Shown piece after piece: positions 18,880 through 27,217 of a DNA stretch of 64,000 nt. This stretch comes from VRUE01 sp963742535. Lineage in GTDB: Bacteria > Actinomycetota > Thermoleophilia > Solirubrobacterales > 70-9. Each line of letters starts with the position of its first letter. The first letter of the stretch is position 1. A program made the position numbers and the translations under genes. A model generated the notes under the pieces. It worked only from the letters and a program-made list of their open reading frames with translations. It was not told the DNA's origin and did not search any database. Location of the stretch: positions 310,001 through 374,000 of the forward strand of contig CAVUMC010000002.1 of the NCBI GenBank assembly GCA_963742535.1. Reading direction: 5' to 3'.

Positions 18880-19323
18880 TCACTCAGGTGCTCCGTTCGC
18901 GGCCAGGCCCTCGGCGATCTCCGGCGCGGCGGCGTCGAGATCGGCCTCCTGCTTGGCCCAGGCCTCGGCGTTCCAGATCTCCAGGTACTCCCCCGCCCCG
19001 ACCACGACGCAGGCACCGTCGAGGCCGGCGTGCTCGATCAGCGGCTTGGGCACGCGGATGCGGCCAGCGGAGTCGAGCTTCTCGTCGAAGGAGCCGCCGT
19101 GGAAGCGGCGGCGCAGCTGGCGCGCGTCGCGGCCGAAGGGGCTGTGCGGCGAGAGGAAGCGATCGGAGAGCTGCTCGAACTCATCGGTCGTGTGCACCCA
19201 GACGCAGGGGTCGAAGCCCTTGGAGAGAACGATCCCGTCAGCAAGGGAGGCCCGGAACCTGGAAGGGACGGTGAGGCGATCCTTCGCATCGAGACTGTGC
19301 TCGTAGAGGCCCCGAAATGCCAC
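18880..19323 (-). CDS. mraZ: Transcriptional regulator MraZ
   Basis: MraZ is a double-AbrB-fold DNA-binding protein that represses the dcw operon in characterised bacteria. The 147 residues show the two SpoVT/AbrB-like halves: FRGLYEHSLDAKDRLTVPSR near the N-terminus and KLDSAGRIRVPKPLIEHAG in the second repeat. The GTG start has AAAGGA eight bases upstream. It is the first gene of the cluster, and boxes resembling its operator lie in the promoter about 120 bp upstream. Confidence 0.96.
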   Translation of the reverse strand: MAFRGLYEHSLDAKDRLTVPSRFRASLADGIVLSKGFDPCVWVHTTDEFEQLSDRFLSPHSPFGRDARQLRRRFHGGSFDEKLDSAGRIRVPKPLIEHAGLDGACVVVGAGEYLEIWNAEAWAKQEADLDAAAPEIAEGLAANGAPE

Positions 19324-19372
19324 CGCCGGTTCCTTTCGTCGCGAGCTGTCGAGTGGACCTGGGAAAAGAGTT

Positions 19373-19417
19373 AGGACCGGGGTGATGAGGTGGGAGGAAC
19401 CTCACCACCCCGGTCCT
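19373..19417 (-). promoter_or_regulatory. Leader hairpin of the mraZ/dcw transcript
   Basis: Arms at 19373-19391 and 19399-19417 pair at 18 of 19 positions, closing a 7-nt loop. On the minus strand the stem is followed by AACTCTTTTCCC, a weak U-rich tract, so an attenuator or terminator-like role is possible. It lies between the predicted promoter (19437-19465) and mraZ. Confidence 0.6.
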
Positions 19418-19436
19418 GGGCTTCAACTCGAGCGGC

Positions 19437-19465
19437 ACAGTACCCCACTTCCTCCCACTTTGCAA
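19437..19465 (-). promoter_or_regulatory. dcw promoter with two MraZ-type boxes in the spacer
   Basis: Reading the minus strand: TTGCAA (19465-19460), 17 nt, then TACTGT (19442-19437). The spacer holds AAGTGGGAGG followed directly by AAGTGGGGTA, a 10-bp direct repeat of the GTGGG core. MraZ of Escherichia coli binds TGGG(N) repeats of this period, and Mollicutes MraZ binds AAAGTGG-type boxes. A repressor bound here would block the promoter, which fits autoregulation. Confidence 0.65.
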
Positions 19466-19516
19466 CACGACCCCACAATGCAATCCCATTTGCATCCCCT
19501 GCGTTAGGTTGCGCGC

Positions 19517-20404
19517 GTGAGCAACGAGTCGACCCAAGCCACCCCGGAGGCACCGGGCGACGCCAACGACCTGCGCGGCTTCCACTTCAAGCGGCTGATG
19601 AACAAGCCGCTCACCTGGACCCTGATCGGGATCGAGGTGGTCCTGATCGGTGGCGTCCTCGCCGCCTACGTCGGCCCGGCGGCCGGCGGCGCGGGCGCGG
19701 TGGTCGCCTTCCTCGCCGGCGTCTTGCTCGTCTTCGCGATCGCCGACCAGCGTGCCGAACAGGGCTTCTTCGAAACCTACGCCGCCGAGAACGGCCTCGA
19801 ACTGGGTGGCCGCAGCGCGCTGCCGGAAACGACGCCGCTGCTCTGCAAGGGGGACGACCGCTACGCCGAGTGCAGCCTCTCGGGTTCGTTCGGGCAGGGC
19901 GTCGAAGGCATCCTCGCCCTCTACACCTACGAGGACGAGAGCACCGACGCCGACGGCAGCCGCGAGACCAACTACTACCGCTACACCGTTGGCCTGGTGC
20001 CGGTGCCCGAGTGCGTCCCCCACGTCCCCGAGCTCTTCTGCCGCCGCAAGTCGGGCCTGCGCTCGCTGGAGAAGTTCGAGGACGCCTTCCGCTCGACCGA
20101 GCGGGTCAAGTTCGAGAGCGAGGCGCTCGACGAGCGCTACGAGATCTTTACCGGCAAGGAGCAGGACCAGGTCTGGCTGCGCCGCCTCTTCTCCCCGACC
20201 TTCGTCGTCTGGCTCGGCGAGGAAGCGCCGAAGAAGTTCGCCTTCGAGCTGGTCGACGGCACCCTCTGCTGCTTCGTCAGCGGCCACAAGAAGTCAGCCG
20301 CCGAGCTCGACACGATGCTCGACGCCACGGCCGCCGTCGCCCAGCGCCTCAAGGAAGAGTCGGAAGAAACAAGCGGTGCCTCCTCCGCTCCCGCCGACGC
20401 TTAG
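19517..20404 (+). CDS. Membrane protein with DUF3137-like C-terminal region
   Basis: Not firmly recognised. The 295 residues have two membrane helices (about 33-75: TWTLIGIEVVLIGGVLAAYV and a following AVVAFLAGVLLVFAI) and then a soluble domain. Phrases such as DERYEIFTGKEQDQVWLRRL and ELVDGTLCCFV resemble the DUF3137 pattern by eye. TAGGTT sits 6 nt before the GTG, compatible with a leaderless transcript. It diverges from mraZ and converges on tadC with a 4-nt overlap of stops. Confidence 0.7.
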   Translation: MSNESTQATPEAPGDANDLRGFHFKRLMNKPLTWTLIGIEVVLIGGVLAAYVGPAAGGAGAVVAFLAGVLLVFAIADQRAEQGFFETYAAENGLELGGRSALPETTPLLCKGDDRYAECSLSGSFGQGVEGILALYTYEDESTDADGSRETNYYRYTVGLVPVPECVPHVPELFCRRKSGLRSLEKFEDAFRSTERVKFESEALDERYEIFTGKEQDQVWLRRLFSPTFVVWLGEEAPKKFAFELVDGTLCCFVSGHKKSAAELDTMLDATAAVAQRLKEESEETSGASSAPADA

Positions 20405-21222
20405 GCGAAGCCACTCAACAGGACATCGGCGTTGGCGATCAGGGCGGCGGCGATCATCAGCAGGACCGAGGGCACGAGGACGAGGGCGATGACGAGCTGG
20501 ATCTTCGGCGCGGCGCGAGCGGCGTGCTCTTCAACCAGGCGGCGTTGGTCACGGCGCAGGGCGCTCGACTGGTGGCGTAGTTGCTCCGCCAGCGGCGAGC
20601 CATAGCGGCGCGAGCGTTCGATCGCCGCGCATAGGGCCGCCACCTCGCCACCGGGCGCTCGGGTGCGGAGCGAACGCAACGCCGCCACGAACGGCCGGCC
20701 ACAGGAGAGCTCGGCGACCGTGACCCTGAGCTCGTCCGCGAGCGGTCCCTCCCCGGCGGCAGCGATCTCGGCAAAGCCGGCGGCCGTACTGCGCCCCGCG
20801 GTCGCGTCGACCGCGAGCAGGTCGCAGGCGTCGGGAAGCGCGCCGCGCAAGCGACGTGCCCGCAGGCGGGCGCGCCGCTCGAGCAGGGCATCAGGGGCGA
20901 GGAACCCCGCTGCTGGGAATCCGAAAGCGACCAGCAACGAGATCCGCCCGGGCGCGGCGGGGGCGGCCGCCAGCGAGACCAGGGCACCCACAAGGACACC
21001 GCAGGCCTTAGTCAGGAGAACCGCCGCCAGCGGCAGCCTCCCCTCGAGGCCGGCACGGCGAATCCGAGTCGGCAGGCCGAGCCGCAGCGCTGCGCTCGCA
21101 GCGCGACGGTCGAGCACCCCGCCAACAGGCAGGCCGGGCAAGTCGCGACCTCCAGCCAACTCGCGCGCCGCGCCGACCAGCAGGAGAGCAGCCAGGGCGG
21201 CGAGCACGGTGGGTGGGCTCAT
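20401..21222 (-). CDS. tadC: Tad secretion inner-membrane protein TadC (T2SS GspF-like)
   Basis: TadB and TadC form the inner-membrane platform of the Tad/Flp type IVc pilus or secretion machine. The 273 residues have N-terminal helices, a cytoplasmic helical domain resembling T2SSF (GRSTAAGFAEIAAAGEGPLA, ALRSLRTRAPG) and C-terminal helices (LVIALVLVPSVLLMIAAALI). Its ATG overlaps the tadB stop (ATGA). Confidence 0.82.
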   Translation of the reverse strand: MSPPTVLAALAALLLVGAARELAGGRDLPGLPVGGVLDRRAASAALRLGLPTRIRRAGLEGRLPLAAVLLTKACGVLVGALVSLAAAPAAPGRISLLVAFGFPAAGFLAPDALLERRARLRARRLRGALPDACDLLAVDATAGRSTAAGFAEIAAAGEGPLADELRVTVAELSCGRPFVAALRSLRTRAPGGEVAALCAAIERSRRYGSPLAEQLRHQSSALRRDQRRLVEEHAARAAPKIQLVIALVLVPSVLLMIAAALIANADVLLSGFA

Positions 21223-22076
21223 TCCACCACCCGCGCGAGGCGGCGAATCGCCAGGAAGCCGCAGAGCTGCAGCGCGCCCGCGAGCGCAAGCAGGACCGCC
21301 GAGCCCGGCGCACCCATCACCTTGGCCAGAAATCCCGGCTGCAGCAGCTCGGCAAAGAGGGCGCCGCCGGTCGGCATCGCCACCACCAGCAGGCCGGTGA
21401 AGCGTGCCTGCGAAGTCGCCCCCCTGGCGTCGTCGGCGACCCGATCACGCTCGGCCGCCCCCTCGGCGAAGCGGCGGAGGAGGCCGGCCAGATCACCACC
21501 GGCGAGTCGCTGGCTGAGCAGAGCCGTAGCGAGCGCATCGACCCTGGCCGAGCGCATCCGACGTCGCCAGGTGGCGATCGCACCCTCGGTCGGCACGCCG
21601 AGCTCGAGCTCGGCACCGAGGCGGATCAGCTCGACCGAAGCCGGCCCGTCGAGCGAGGTGGCGGCGGCCGGCAGCGCCGCGCGCAGCGATGTGCCGGCGC
21701 CGAGCGAATCGGCAACGGCGAGCGCGACTTCGGGCAGGGCGCGCTCGACTGTGCGCCGGTAGCGGCGCCGGCGCGCAGCGAGCACCCAGGCGCTCGTCGC
21801 CGGACCGGCAACCGCGAGCGGCAGGGCAAGCCAGGGACCGGCGACGAACCAGCCCGCGCCAATCGCGGCGACGGTGGCCAGGATCGCCAGCCGGCGCCGC
21901 TCCACAGTCGACGGCGAGTAACCCTCGCGGCCGGCCCGGCGCAGTGGCTCCAGCGCCCAGCGCAGCCAGCGCGCCAGGGCCGGGCTCGCGAGCAACGCCT
22001 CGCGGCCGGCGACGGCGACGAGAGCGCCCGCCGCCGCGCCGGCGAGCGGAACGATGAGATCGGAAACGGCGCTCAC
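21219..22076 (-). CDS. tadB: Tad secretion inner-membrane protein TadB (T2SS GspF-like)
   Basis: Partner of TadC. The 285 residues show the T2SSF pattern: helices, then LPEVALAVADSLGAGTSLRAALPAAA across the first cytoplasmic helices, then ALLSQRLAGGDLAGLLRRFAEG and a C-terminal helix pair. GTG at 22076 overlaps the tadA stop. TadB before TadC is the normal Tad order. Confidence 0.83.
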   Translation of the reverse strand: MSAVSDLIVPLAGAAAGALVAVAGREALLASPALARWLRWALEPLRRAGREGYSPSTVERRRLAILATVAAIGAGWFVAGPWLALPLAVAGPATSAWVLAARRRRYRRTVERALPEVALAVADSLGAGTSLRAALPAAATSLDGPASVELIRLGAELELGVPTEGAIATWRRRMRSARVDALATALLSQRLAGGDLAGLLRRFAEGAAERDRVADDARGATSQARFTGLLVVAMPTGGALFAELLQPGFLAKVMGAPGSAVLLALAGALQLCGFLAIRRLARVVE

Positions 22077-23215
22077 CGATCAACCTCTGCCTCGAGCACC
22101 CGCACCGCCGTCCGTCCCGCGACCCGCACCACCTCGACGATCTCCGCCACCGCGCGCGATCCGTCGGCGCGGCGCTCGAGCTGGACGATCAGGTCGATGC
22201 CGCGCTGGACCTGCTCGGCGATCGCCTCGTGAGGCAGGCCGACGCCCGCCATCAGCGCCAGCGTCTCGAGCCGAGCCACGGCGTCGGTGGCCGAGTTGGC
22301 GTGCACGGTCGAGAGCGCCCCGTCGTGACCTGTGTTGAGCGCAGTCAGCAGATCAAGCGCCTCGGCGCCGCGCACCTCGCCGATCACGATCCGGTCAGGG
22401 CGCATGCGCAGCGCGTTGCGAAGCAGGTCTCGCACCGTCACCTCTCCCCGGCCCTCGACACTCGCCGGCCTGCTCTCCAGGCGCACCACGTGTCGCTGCT
22501 GCAGGCGCAGCTCCGCCGCGTCCTCGATCGTCACCACCCGCTCCCCTGCGTCAATGAAGCTGGAGAGCGCGTTGAGAAGAGTCGTCTTGCCCGAGCCGGT
22601 GCCGCCGCTGATCACGACGCTGCGCCGCGCCGCCACTGCCTCACCGAGGAGCTCGCACTGCGCGGCGCTCAGGGTGCCCAACTCGACCAGCCGTGCCGGG
22701 TTTGGTCGGTCCGCCCCAAAGCGCCTGATCGAGACCGCCGGCCCGTCGACCGCGAGCGGTGGGATCACGACGTTGACCCGCGAACCGTCGGCGAGGCGCG
22801 CGTCAACCATCGGGTTGAGCTCGTCTACCCGCCGTCCCAGCGGGGCGAGAATGCGCTCGATCGCGTTGCGCAGCTCCTCCTCGTCGGGAAAGCTGACGTC
22901 GACGGCTTCGATCCGCCCGGCGCGCTCCACGTAGACGCGCTCGAACCCATTGACCATCACCTCCTCAACCGCGGGATCGGCGAGCAGCTCCTCGAGGGGA
23001 CCGAGGCCAACGGTGTCGCGGACGATGCGGGCGGCCAACTCCGCGCGCGCCTCGGCGCCGAGCAGCGCCGCCTCCTCGCCGACGAGCGTGTCCACCTCCT
23101 CCGCCAGGTCCGTTTCCGACGCTCGCCCAGCGGCGGCCTCGCCGCGGCGGCGCTCGATCAGGCGCAGCCGCAGGCCATCTGCAAGCTCAGCGAGGTGATG
23201 CTCGCCCGGCCGCAC
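22073..23215 (-). CDS. tadA: Tad secretion ATPase TadA/CpaF
   Basis: TadA is the cytoplasmic hexameric ATPase that powers Flp pilus assembly. The 380 residues show VEEVMVNGFERVYVE in the N-terminal domain, ADGSRVNVVIPP, Walker A GGTGSGKTT (204-212), the Asp box IEDAAELRL, Walker B RIVIGEVRGAEALD and the His box GHDGALSTVHANS. All catalytic motifs are intact. The GTG at 23215 is one base after the upstream stop. Confidence 0.93.
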   Translation of the reverse strand: MRPGEHHLAELADGLRLRLIERRRGEAAAGRASETDLAEEVDTLVGEEAALLGAEARAELAARIVRDTVGLGPLEELLADPAVEEVMVNGFERVYVERAGRIEAVDVSFPDEEELRNAIERILAPLGRRVDELNPMVDARLADGSRVNVVIPPLAVDGPAVSIRRFGADRPNPARLVELGTLSAAQCELLGEAVAARRSVVISGGTGSGKTTLLNALSSFIDAGERVVTIEDAAELRLQQRHVVRLESRPASVEGRGEVTVRDLLRNALRMRPDRIVIGEVRGAEALDLLTALNTGHDGALSTVHANSATDAVARLETLALMAGVGLPHEAIAEQVQRGIDLIVQLERRADGSRAVAEIVEVVRVAGRTAVRVLEAEVDR

Positions 23216-23216
23216 C

Positions 23217-23873
23217 TCAACCCGCCACCAGCAGCGTCAACTTGCGGGCGAAGCTTTCGGCGGCGATCAGCCGCAGGGCCTGCCGGCGCGTCAACGCCAG
23301 GGTCGCGGCGGCAGTCCCACCGGGCCCCGGGCCGTCGGCGCCAGGTCCGAGTCCGAGCAGCGGCACGCTCGTGGCCGCGACATAGGTCCTGCCGGGACCA
23401 GCCGCCGTCGGTTCGGTGGTGACGACAACGTCGACCCGCGCTCCCCGTTCAGCCGTCCCGGTTGCCAGCAACGCTTCTGCCCCACTCACCGAGATCTCCA
23501 CCGGCTGCCGGTGGGCGCCGATCCCGTCCGCCCGGCCTTGCCCCGATGTCGGCGGGTGAAGCTGGCCGGCGAGCAGGTACGAGCCCGCGGGCAAGTCGGC
23601 GGTGGGTACGAGCCCAAGCGCTTCCGCCGGTGAGCGCAGCGCCCCTGCCGGCACGAACCTGACCGGCACCCGCCTTGCCTCGAGATCGTCCGCGACGACG
23701 CTTGGCTCCACCGGCTCGTCCGCTCGCAACGCACGGGCAGCAACGACGACGTCGCGCAGCGGTCCGTAACCGCGGGCCACCCTGCTGCCGTAGCTATCGG
23801 CGATGCCAGCGGCGAGGGCCGCGGCCACGAGCGCCAGTACGAGGAAGCCGACAGCCCGCGATCGCCTGCTCAC
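23217..23873 (-). CDS. cpaB: Flp pilus assembly protein CpaB/RcpC-like, SAF domain
   Basis: CpaB/RcpC proteins carry an SAF domain and are thought to bind peptidoglycan and stabilise the Flp secretion channel. The 218 residues have one N-terminal helix (FLVLALVAAALAAGIADSY) and an SAF-like region (VVAARALRADEPVEPSVV, DLPAGSYLLAGQL), then a beta-rich part ending RLIAAESFARKLTLLVAG. In this single-membrane organism there is no outer-membrane secretin for it to serve. Confidence 0.75.
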   Translation of the reverse strand: MSRRSRAVGFLVLALVAAALAAGIADSYGSRVARGYGPLRDVVVAARALRADEPVEPSVVADDLEARRVPVRFVPAGALRSPAEALGLVPTADLPAGSYLLAGQLHPPTSGQGRADGIGAHRQPVEISVSGAEALLATGTAERGARVDVVVTTEPTAAGPGRTYVAATSVPLLGLGPGADGPGPGGTAAATLALTRRQALRLIAAESFARKLTLLVAG

Positions 23874-24595
23874 GCCTTCGGCCCGTCCTCCGACTCGCAG
23901 AGCGGCAGCTCGATCACGGCCAAAGTCCCCTGCTCGGATCGGCGCAGGGCGAAGTGCCCGCCGTGATCGGAGGCGACCCGCCGCACCACGCCGAGTCCGT
24001 GCCCGTGCCGCTCGCGCCCGGAGACGCGGGCAATCACCGCTCCGGGGCCGCGTCGCGACCGCCGCCGGCGCCCCCGGCCAGAATCGACCACGGCAATCCG
24101 CAGGCGCCCCTCACGCAGGCGGGCCGCAACCACGATCGACGGCCCGCCGTGTTCGATTGCGTTGACGATCAGGTTGTCGAGGGCCTGTCCGAGCGCGAGC
24201 CGATCGCCCTTGACCAGGGCCCCACCCGCATTCCAACGCAGGTCGAGCGAGGCTTCGGCGAGGCGCGCCCGGTCCAGCCAACGCGCGACGGCAGCACGAG
24301 CGAGAGCGGTCGCGTCGACCGTGCCCCAAACCGCGACCGGTGGCCCGCCGTTGATCTCACGATCCAGCCGCTCGAGCGCCGCCGCGGCAAGTTCGATCGG
24401 GTCCTCTCCCGCGGCGGATTCACTGAAGCGGGGACCGCTGGCAAACGCAACCGCCTGCAGCGGACGTCGCAGCTCGTGCAGTGCCGCGTTGAGAGCACTG
24501 CGCCGACGCCCCGCCCGCAGTCCCTGGGTGGCGACGGCGGCTGCCATCGAAAGGACCAGGGGCCAGCCGGAGGCGATCTGAGCCAGCTCGGTCAT
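23870..24595 (-). CDS. Sensor histidine kinase in the Tad operon
   Basis: A compact 241-residue kinase. It has one hydrophobic N-terminal segment (WPLVLSMAAAVA), an H-box AALHELRRPLQ with His40 as the likely phospho-acceptor, an N-box QALDNLIVNAIEHGG and a G1-type VVDSGRG. The region after G1 is unusually Arg-rich, and the nucleotide lid is short. It overlaps its response regulator and cpaB by 4 nt each, so kinase, regulator and secretion genes are one unit. The signal is unknown. Confidence 0.82.
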   Translation of the reverse strand: MTELAQIASGWPLVLSMAAAVATQGLRAGRRRSALNAALHELRRPLQAVAFASGPRFSESAAGEDPIELAAAALERLDREINGGPPVAVWGTVDATALARAAVARWLDRARLAEASLDLRWNAGGALVKGDRLALGQALDNLIVNAIEHGGPSIVVAARLREGRLRIAVVDSGRGRRRRSRRGPGAVIARVSGRERHGHGLGVVRRVASDHGGHFALRRSEQGTLAVIELPLCESEDGPKA

Positions 24596-25305
24596 CCCTC
24601 GAGCAAGCGGTAGCCGAAGCCCCAGGCGTTAACGATGTAACGCCCGTGCTCGGGATCTAGTTTGCGGCGCAGGCGGCTGGCGTGTGAGTCCAACGTCCTC
24701 GTCCGTGCCGGCGTCCGGTAGCCCCAGACGGCTTCCAGCAGCTCGTCCTTGGAGAAGACGCGCGTCGGATCGCTCGCGAGCACCCGCAGCAGGCCAAACT
24801 CCTTGTTGGAGAGACTCACTTCGCGGTCGCCCACCCAGGCCTTGCGCCGGGCGGCATCGACGACGATCTCACCGACCCGGAGCGGACCCTCGCGGCGACT
24901 TCGTCCCCGCCTCAACACCGCCGCGATGCGCGCCCGCAGCTCCGGGTAGAAGAGCGGCTTGACGAGGAAATCGTCGGCGCCGCTTTCCAGGCCCCGCACG
25001 CGATCGTCGTCGGAGCCGTGGCCGGTGAGCACGATCACCGGCAGGCTCGGGTCGAAGCGCGAGCCGACGCCGTCGGCGGCGCGGATCTCACGCAGCACGT
25101 CGAGCCCGGAGGCGTCGGGCAGGGAGAGGTCAAGCAGGAGCAAATCGGGTTGGTTGAAACGGCAGAGCCGCAGAGCGTCGGCGGCATTGGGGGCGGGTAG
25201 GACGCCGAAGCAATCGGCGACGAGGTTGTCGCAGAGCAGTTCGAGGGTCGGCGCGTCGTCCTCGCAGACGACCAGGCTGGCTATCTCTTCGCGTTGGGGC
25301 AACAT
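24592..25305 (-). CDS. OmpR-type response regulator in the Tad operon
   Basis: The 237 residues have a receiver domain (VVCEDDAPT, phospho-acceptor Asp59 in LLLLDLSLPD, Thr in VIVLTGHGSD, Lys in DFLVKPL) and a winged-helix DNA-binding domain ending RTLDSHASRLRRKLD and GFGYRLLEG. The ATG at 25305 fits the usual receiver start; reading on to 25479 adds low-quality sequence. It likely controls the pilus genes with which it is co-transcribed, but that is inference from position. Confidence 0.9.
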   Translation of the reverse strand: MLPQREEIASLVVCEDDAPTLELLCDNLVADCFGVLPAPNAADALRLCRFNQPDLLLLDLSLPDASGLDVLREIRAADGVGSRFDPSLPVIVLTGHGSDDDRVRGLESGADDFLVKPLFYPELRARIAAVLRRGRSRREGPLRVGEIVVDAARRKAWVGDREVSLSNKEFGLLRVLASDPTRVFSKDELLEAVWGYRTPARTRTLDSHASRLRRKLDPEHGRYIVNAWGFGYRLLEG

Positions 25306-25312
25306 GGCGGCG

Positions 25313-25609
25313 CTAAGGCGAGCGCGCCGCGATCTCTCCCCCCGATCCCGTCGGTAGCTCCAAGACAGCGCTCGCGCCCCTGCAAAATGCGAGTCGTTTT
25401 GGCGAAACCGCGAGCCGCGTCGCGACCACCGCCCCCTCGCGATCGAGGAAGTAGAGGTCGAGCGAGAAGCGCATGCCAAAGGTGTGAACCGAAGAGCAGC
25501 GAGGGATCAGCAAACCGTCTCCCGCTTCCTCCCGATCCAGCACCGCCAGTCCCAAGAGCCGCGCGCGAAACCCCTGCGCAAGGCGAAACTCGCGGCCGGC
25601 GACCGTCAT
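25313..25609 (-). CDS. DUF192 family protein
   Basis: A 98-residue DUF192 protein. The family core is visible: RARLLGLAVL, CSSVHTFGMRFSLDLYFLD split by one loop, then VLELPTGSGGEIA. The start is uncertain (ATG 25609 or GTG 25612), and no strong ribosome-binding site is present. It lies 7 nt upstream of the response regulator. DUF192 genes often sit beside Tad genes in actinobacteria as I recall it; the biochemical role is unknown. Confidence 0.75.
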   Translation of the reverse strand: MTVAGREFRLAQGFRARLLGLAVLDREEAGDGLLIPRCSSVHTFGMRFSLDLYFLDREGAVVATRLAVSPKRLAFCRGASAVLELPTGSGGEIAARSP

Positions 25610-25833
25610 CACCGGTAGGTGACTAAGACGTGAGGCTAGATCGAGCTCAGGCACTCCCCCCAAAGGAAGGAGGGCGAGCGATCCGCCCCCGCCCTTCCTT
25701 TTAATTCGAGCCAATTGCCGCGAGGGTGCAAACGCTCATTCAGACCCGGTCCGACGAGGGCATGGGACTACGATGATCGGCATGATCCAGCACCTGTTCT
25801 CACCGGGCTTGTGAGGGCAGACCGCTTCAACTC

Positions 25834-26301
25834 ATGGATAAGAAAACGACCCGCCGAGGGAACTACGAGTCTGGCTCCGATTACGTACTTGAGTACGGGG
25901 AGCTCCGCTTCGCCTTCAATGAGGAGGACTTCGGCCAGCGGGTTGAGCAGGCCGCGGTCAAACTCGGTTTCGTCGACCAGGGCTTGAGCCAAGAGGAGCT
26001 CGACGACCTCCTCGACCTCGCCGTCAGCGGCGAGATCGCCGAGCCCAGCTCACGCCTCGGCGAGCACATCAACGAGAACTGGGACGACCTCGTCGGCCCC
26101 GCCAACCGCAGCCTCGTGCACTGGCTGCGCCGCCTCGTCTTCCGCGGCGCCTGGCTTGACCAGCGGGTCAAGGAGGGTGAGCTCGACATCGTCTTCGACG
26201 AGCACACCCAGACCTTCGGCTACGTACAGCCGGATCGCAGCTCCGAGCTGATCGAGCTCTCCAAGGAGCCCAGCTGGCGCCGCATCGCCTACCGGCGTTA
26301 G
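25834..26301 (+). CDS. Hypothetical acidic protein
   Basis: Not recognised. A 155-residue soluble protein with no signal peptide, membrane segment or cysteine pair. It is acidic (LSQEELDDLLDLA, HINENWDDLVG) with a basic central HWLRRLVFRG patch. Codon usage fits its neighbours. It converges on the Rho-like gene; a weak CCAGC/GCTGG inverted repeat lies in the 22-bp gap. Confidence 0.6.
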   Translation: MDKKTTRRGNYESGSDYVLEYGELRFAFNEEDFGQRVEQAAVKLGFVDQGLSQEELDDLLDLAVSGEIAEPSSRLGEHINENWDDLVGPANRSLVHWLRRLVFRGAWLDQRVKEGELDIVFDEHTQTFGYVQPDRSSELIELSKEPSWRRIAYRR

Positions 26302-26323
26302 CCAGCGGCCCTTTTCCCTTCTC

Positions 26324-27205
26324 TTACTGCTGGCGCTCGAGCGCCGCGACCACGGTCAGCGAACCGGTGGCGGAGGCCAGTTTCAGGCCCCCGTCAAAGA
26401 TCTCTTTTGCCGTGTCGGTGTCCTCGAGGCGGGTCAGCGAGTCGACCAACAGGGTGACATCCTCACCCTCCTCGGCGCGACGGCGGGCCTGGGCAAGCGC
26501 ATCGCTGGCGTGGCGTGCCGACGCCGCGACCACGAGCTCGGCCTCCGGCGCCTCGCGCTTCCAGTCGGCGAGCTCCTCCGGGGCCGGATCGATGAGCAGG
26601 GCAATTGAACCCTCCCCCAACTCGGCTGCGATCTCGCGCAGCAGCGCGGTGCAGGACTCGCGGCCCTCGCCGTAGACCAGGGACTGGCGTCCCGGCGGTG
26701 GCGTCAGCAGGTCACTGACCCGCAGCCCCTTGCTGCGGCGGCCGAAGCGACGGCGGCGCCGTTTGCGTTTGGGGGCTGAAGTCTCAGACGGGGCGGGCGT
26801 CGCCGCCGACGCGACCTCGGGCTCAGGCGCCGGCTTAGGCGTCCTCTCCCGAGCGGGCCGCTCTTCGCGAGACGGGCGCTCCTTGTCGGACGAACGCTCC
26901 TCACGAGCGGGGCGCTCCCTTTTCTCCGAGGAGCGTCCCTCGCGAGACGGCCGCTCCTCGCGGGAGGAACCCTCGCTGCGCTCACGCGGACGGCGCTCCC
27001 TTCCGCCCCGCTCGCGGCGGGGACGCGGCGAACGCTCTTTCGTTTGCGAGGACGAGGACTTCTGGCGGGACGAACCGCCATTCCCGTCGCTCAGCTTCTC
27101 GATCAGTTCCTCGCGGCGCAGCATGCGGTAGCGCGGCACTTCCGCCTCGGCGGCAAGCGTGTGCAGCTCGGCGATGTGCTTGGACTCCAGCTCAGTCTTA
27201 GTCAT
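26324..27205 (-). CDS. Degenerate Rho-like protein without a Walker A motif
   Basis: A 293-residue protein with three parts. Residues 1-40 match a Rho N-terminal helical domain (ELESKHIAELHTLAAEAEV, RREELIEKL). Residues about 45-155 are an Arg/Glu/Ser/Pro linker. Residues about 158-293 resemble the Rho ATPase core: SLVYGEGRESCTALLREIA where Rho has its P-loop, then LLIDPAPEELADWK matching Rho's LIDERPEEVTDM, and DVTLLVDSLTRL matching Walker B. There is no GKT/S, no cold-shock RNA-binding domain, and the protein stops where Rho continues. ATP hydrolysis is unlikely. Confidence 0.75.
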   Translation of the reverse strand: MTKTELESKHIAELHTLAAEAEVPRYRMLRREELIEKLSDGNGGSSRQKSSSSQTKERSPRPRRERGGRERRPRERSEGSSREERPSREGRSSEKRERPAREERSSDKERPSREERPARERTPKPAPEPEVASAATPAPSETSAPKRKRRRRRFGRRSKGLRVSDLLTPPPGRQSLVYGEGRESCTALLREIAAELGEGSIALLIDPAPEELADWKREAPEAELVVAASARHASDALAQARRRAEEGEDVTLLVDSLTRLEDTDTAKEIFDGGLKLASATGSLTVVAALERQQ

Positions 27206-27217
27206 AGGAGCGGCAGG

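Noticed and set aside
26850..27060. Short repeated units that looked like a tandem array or CRISPR
   Set aside because: Units are irregular and correspond to Arg/Glu/Ser codons of the Rho-like protein's linker; no spacers.
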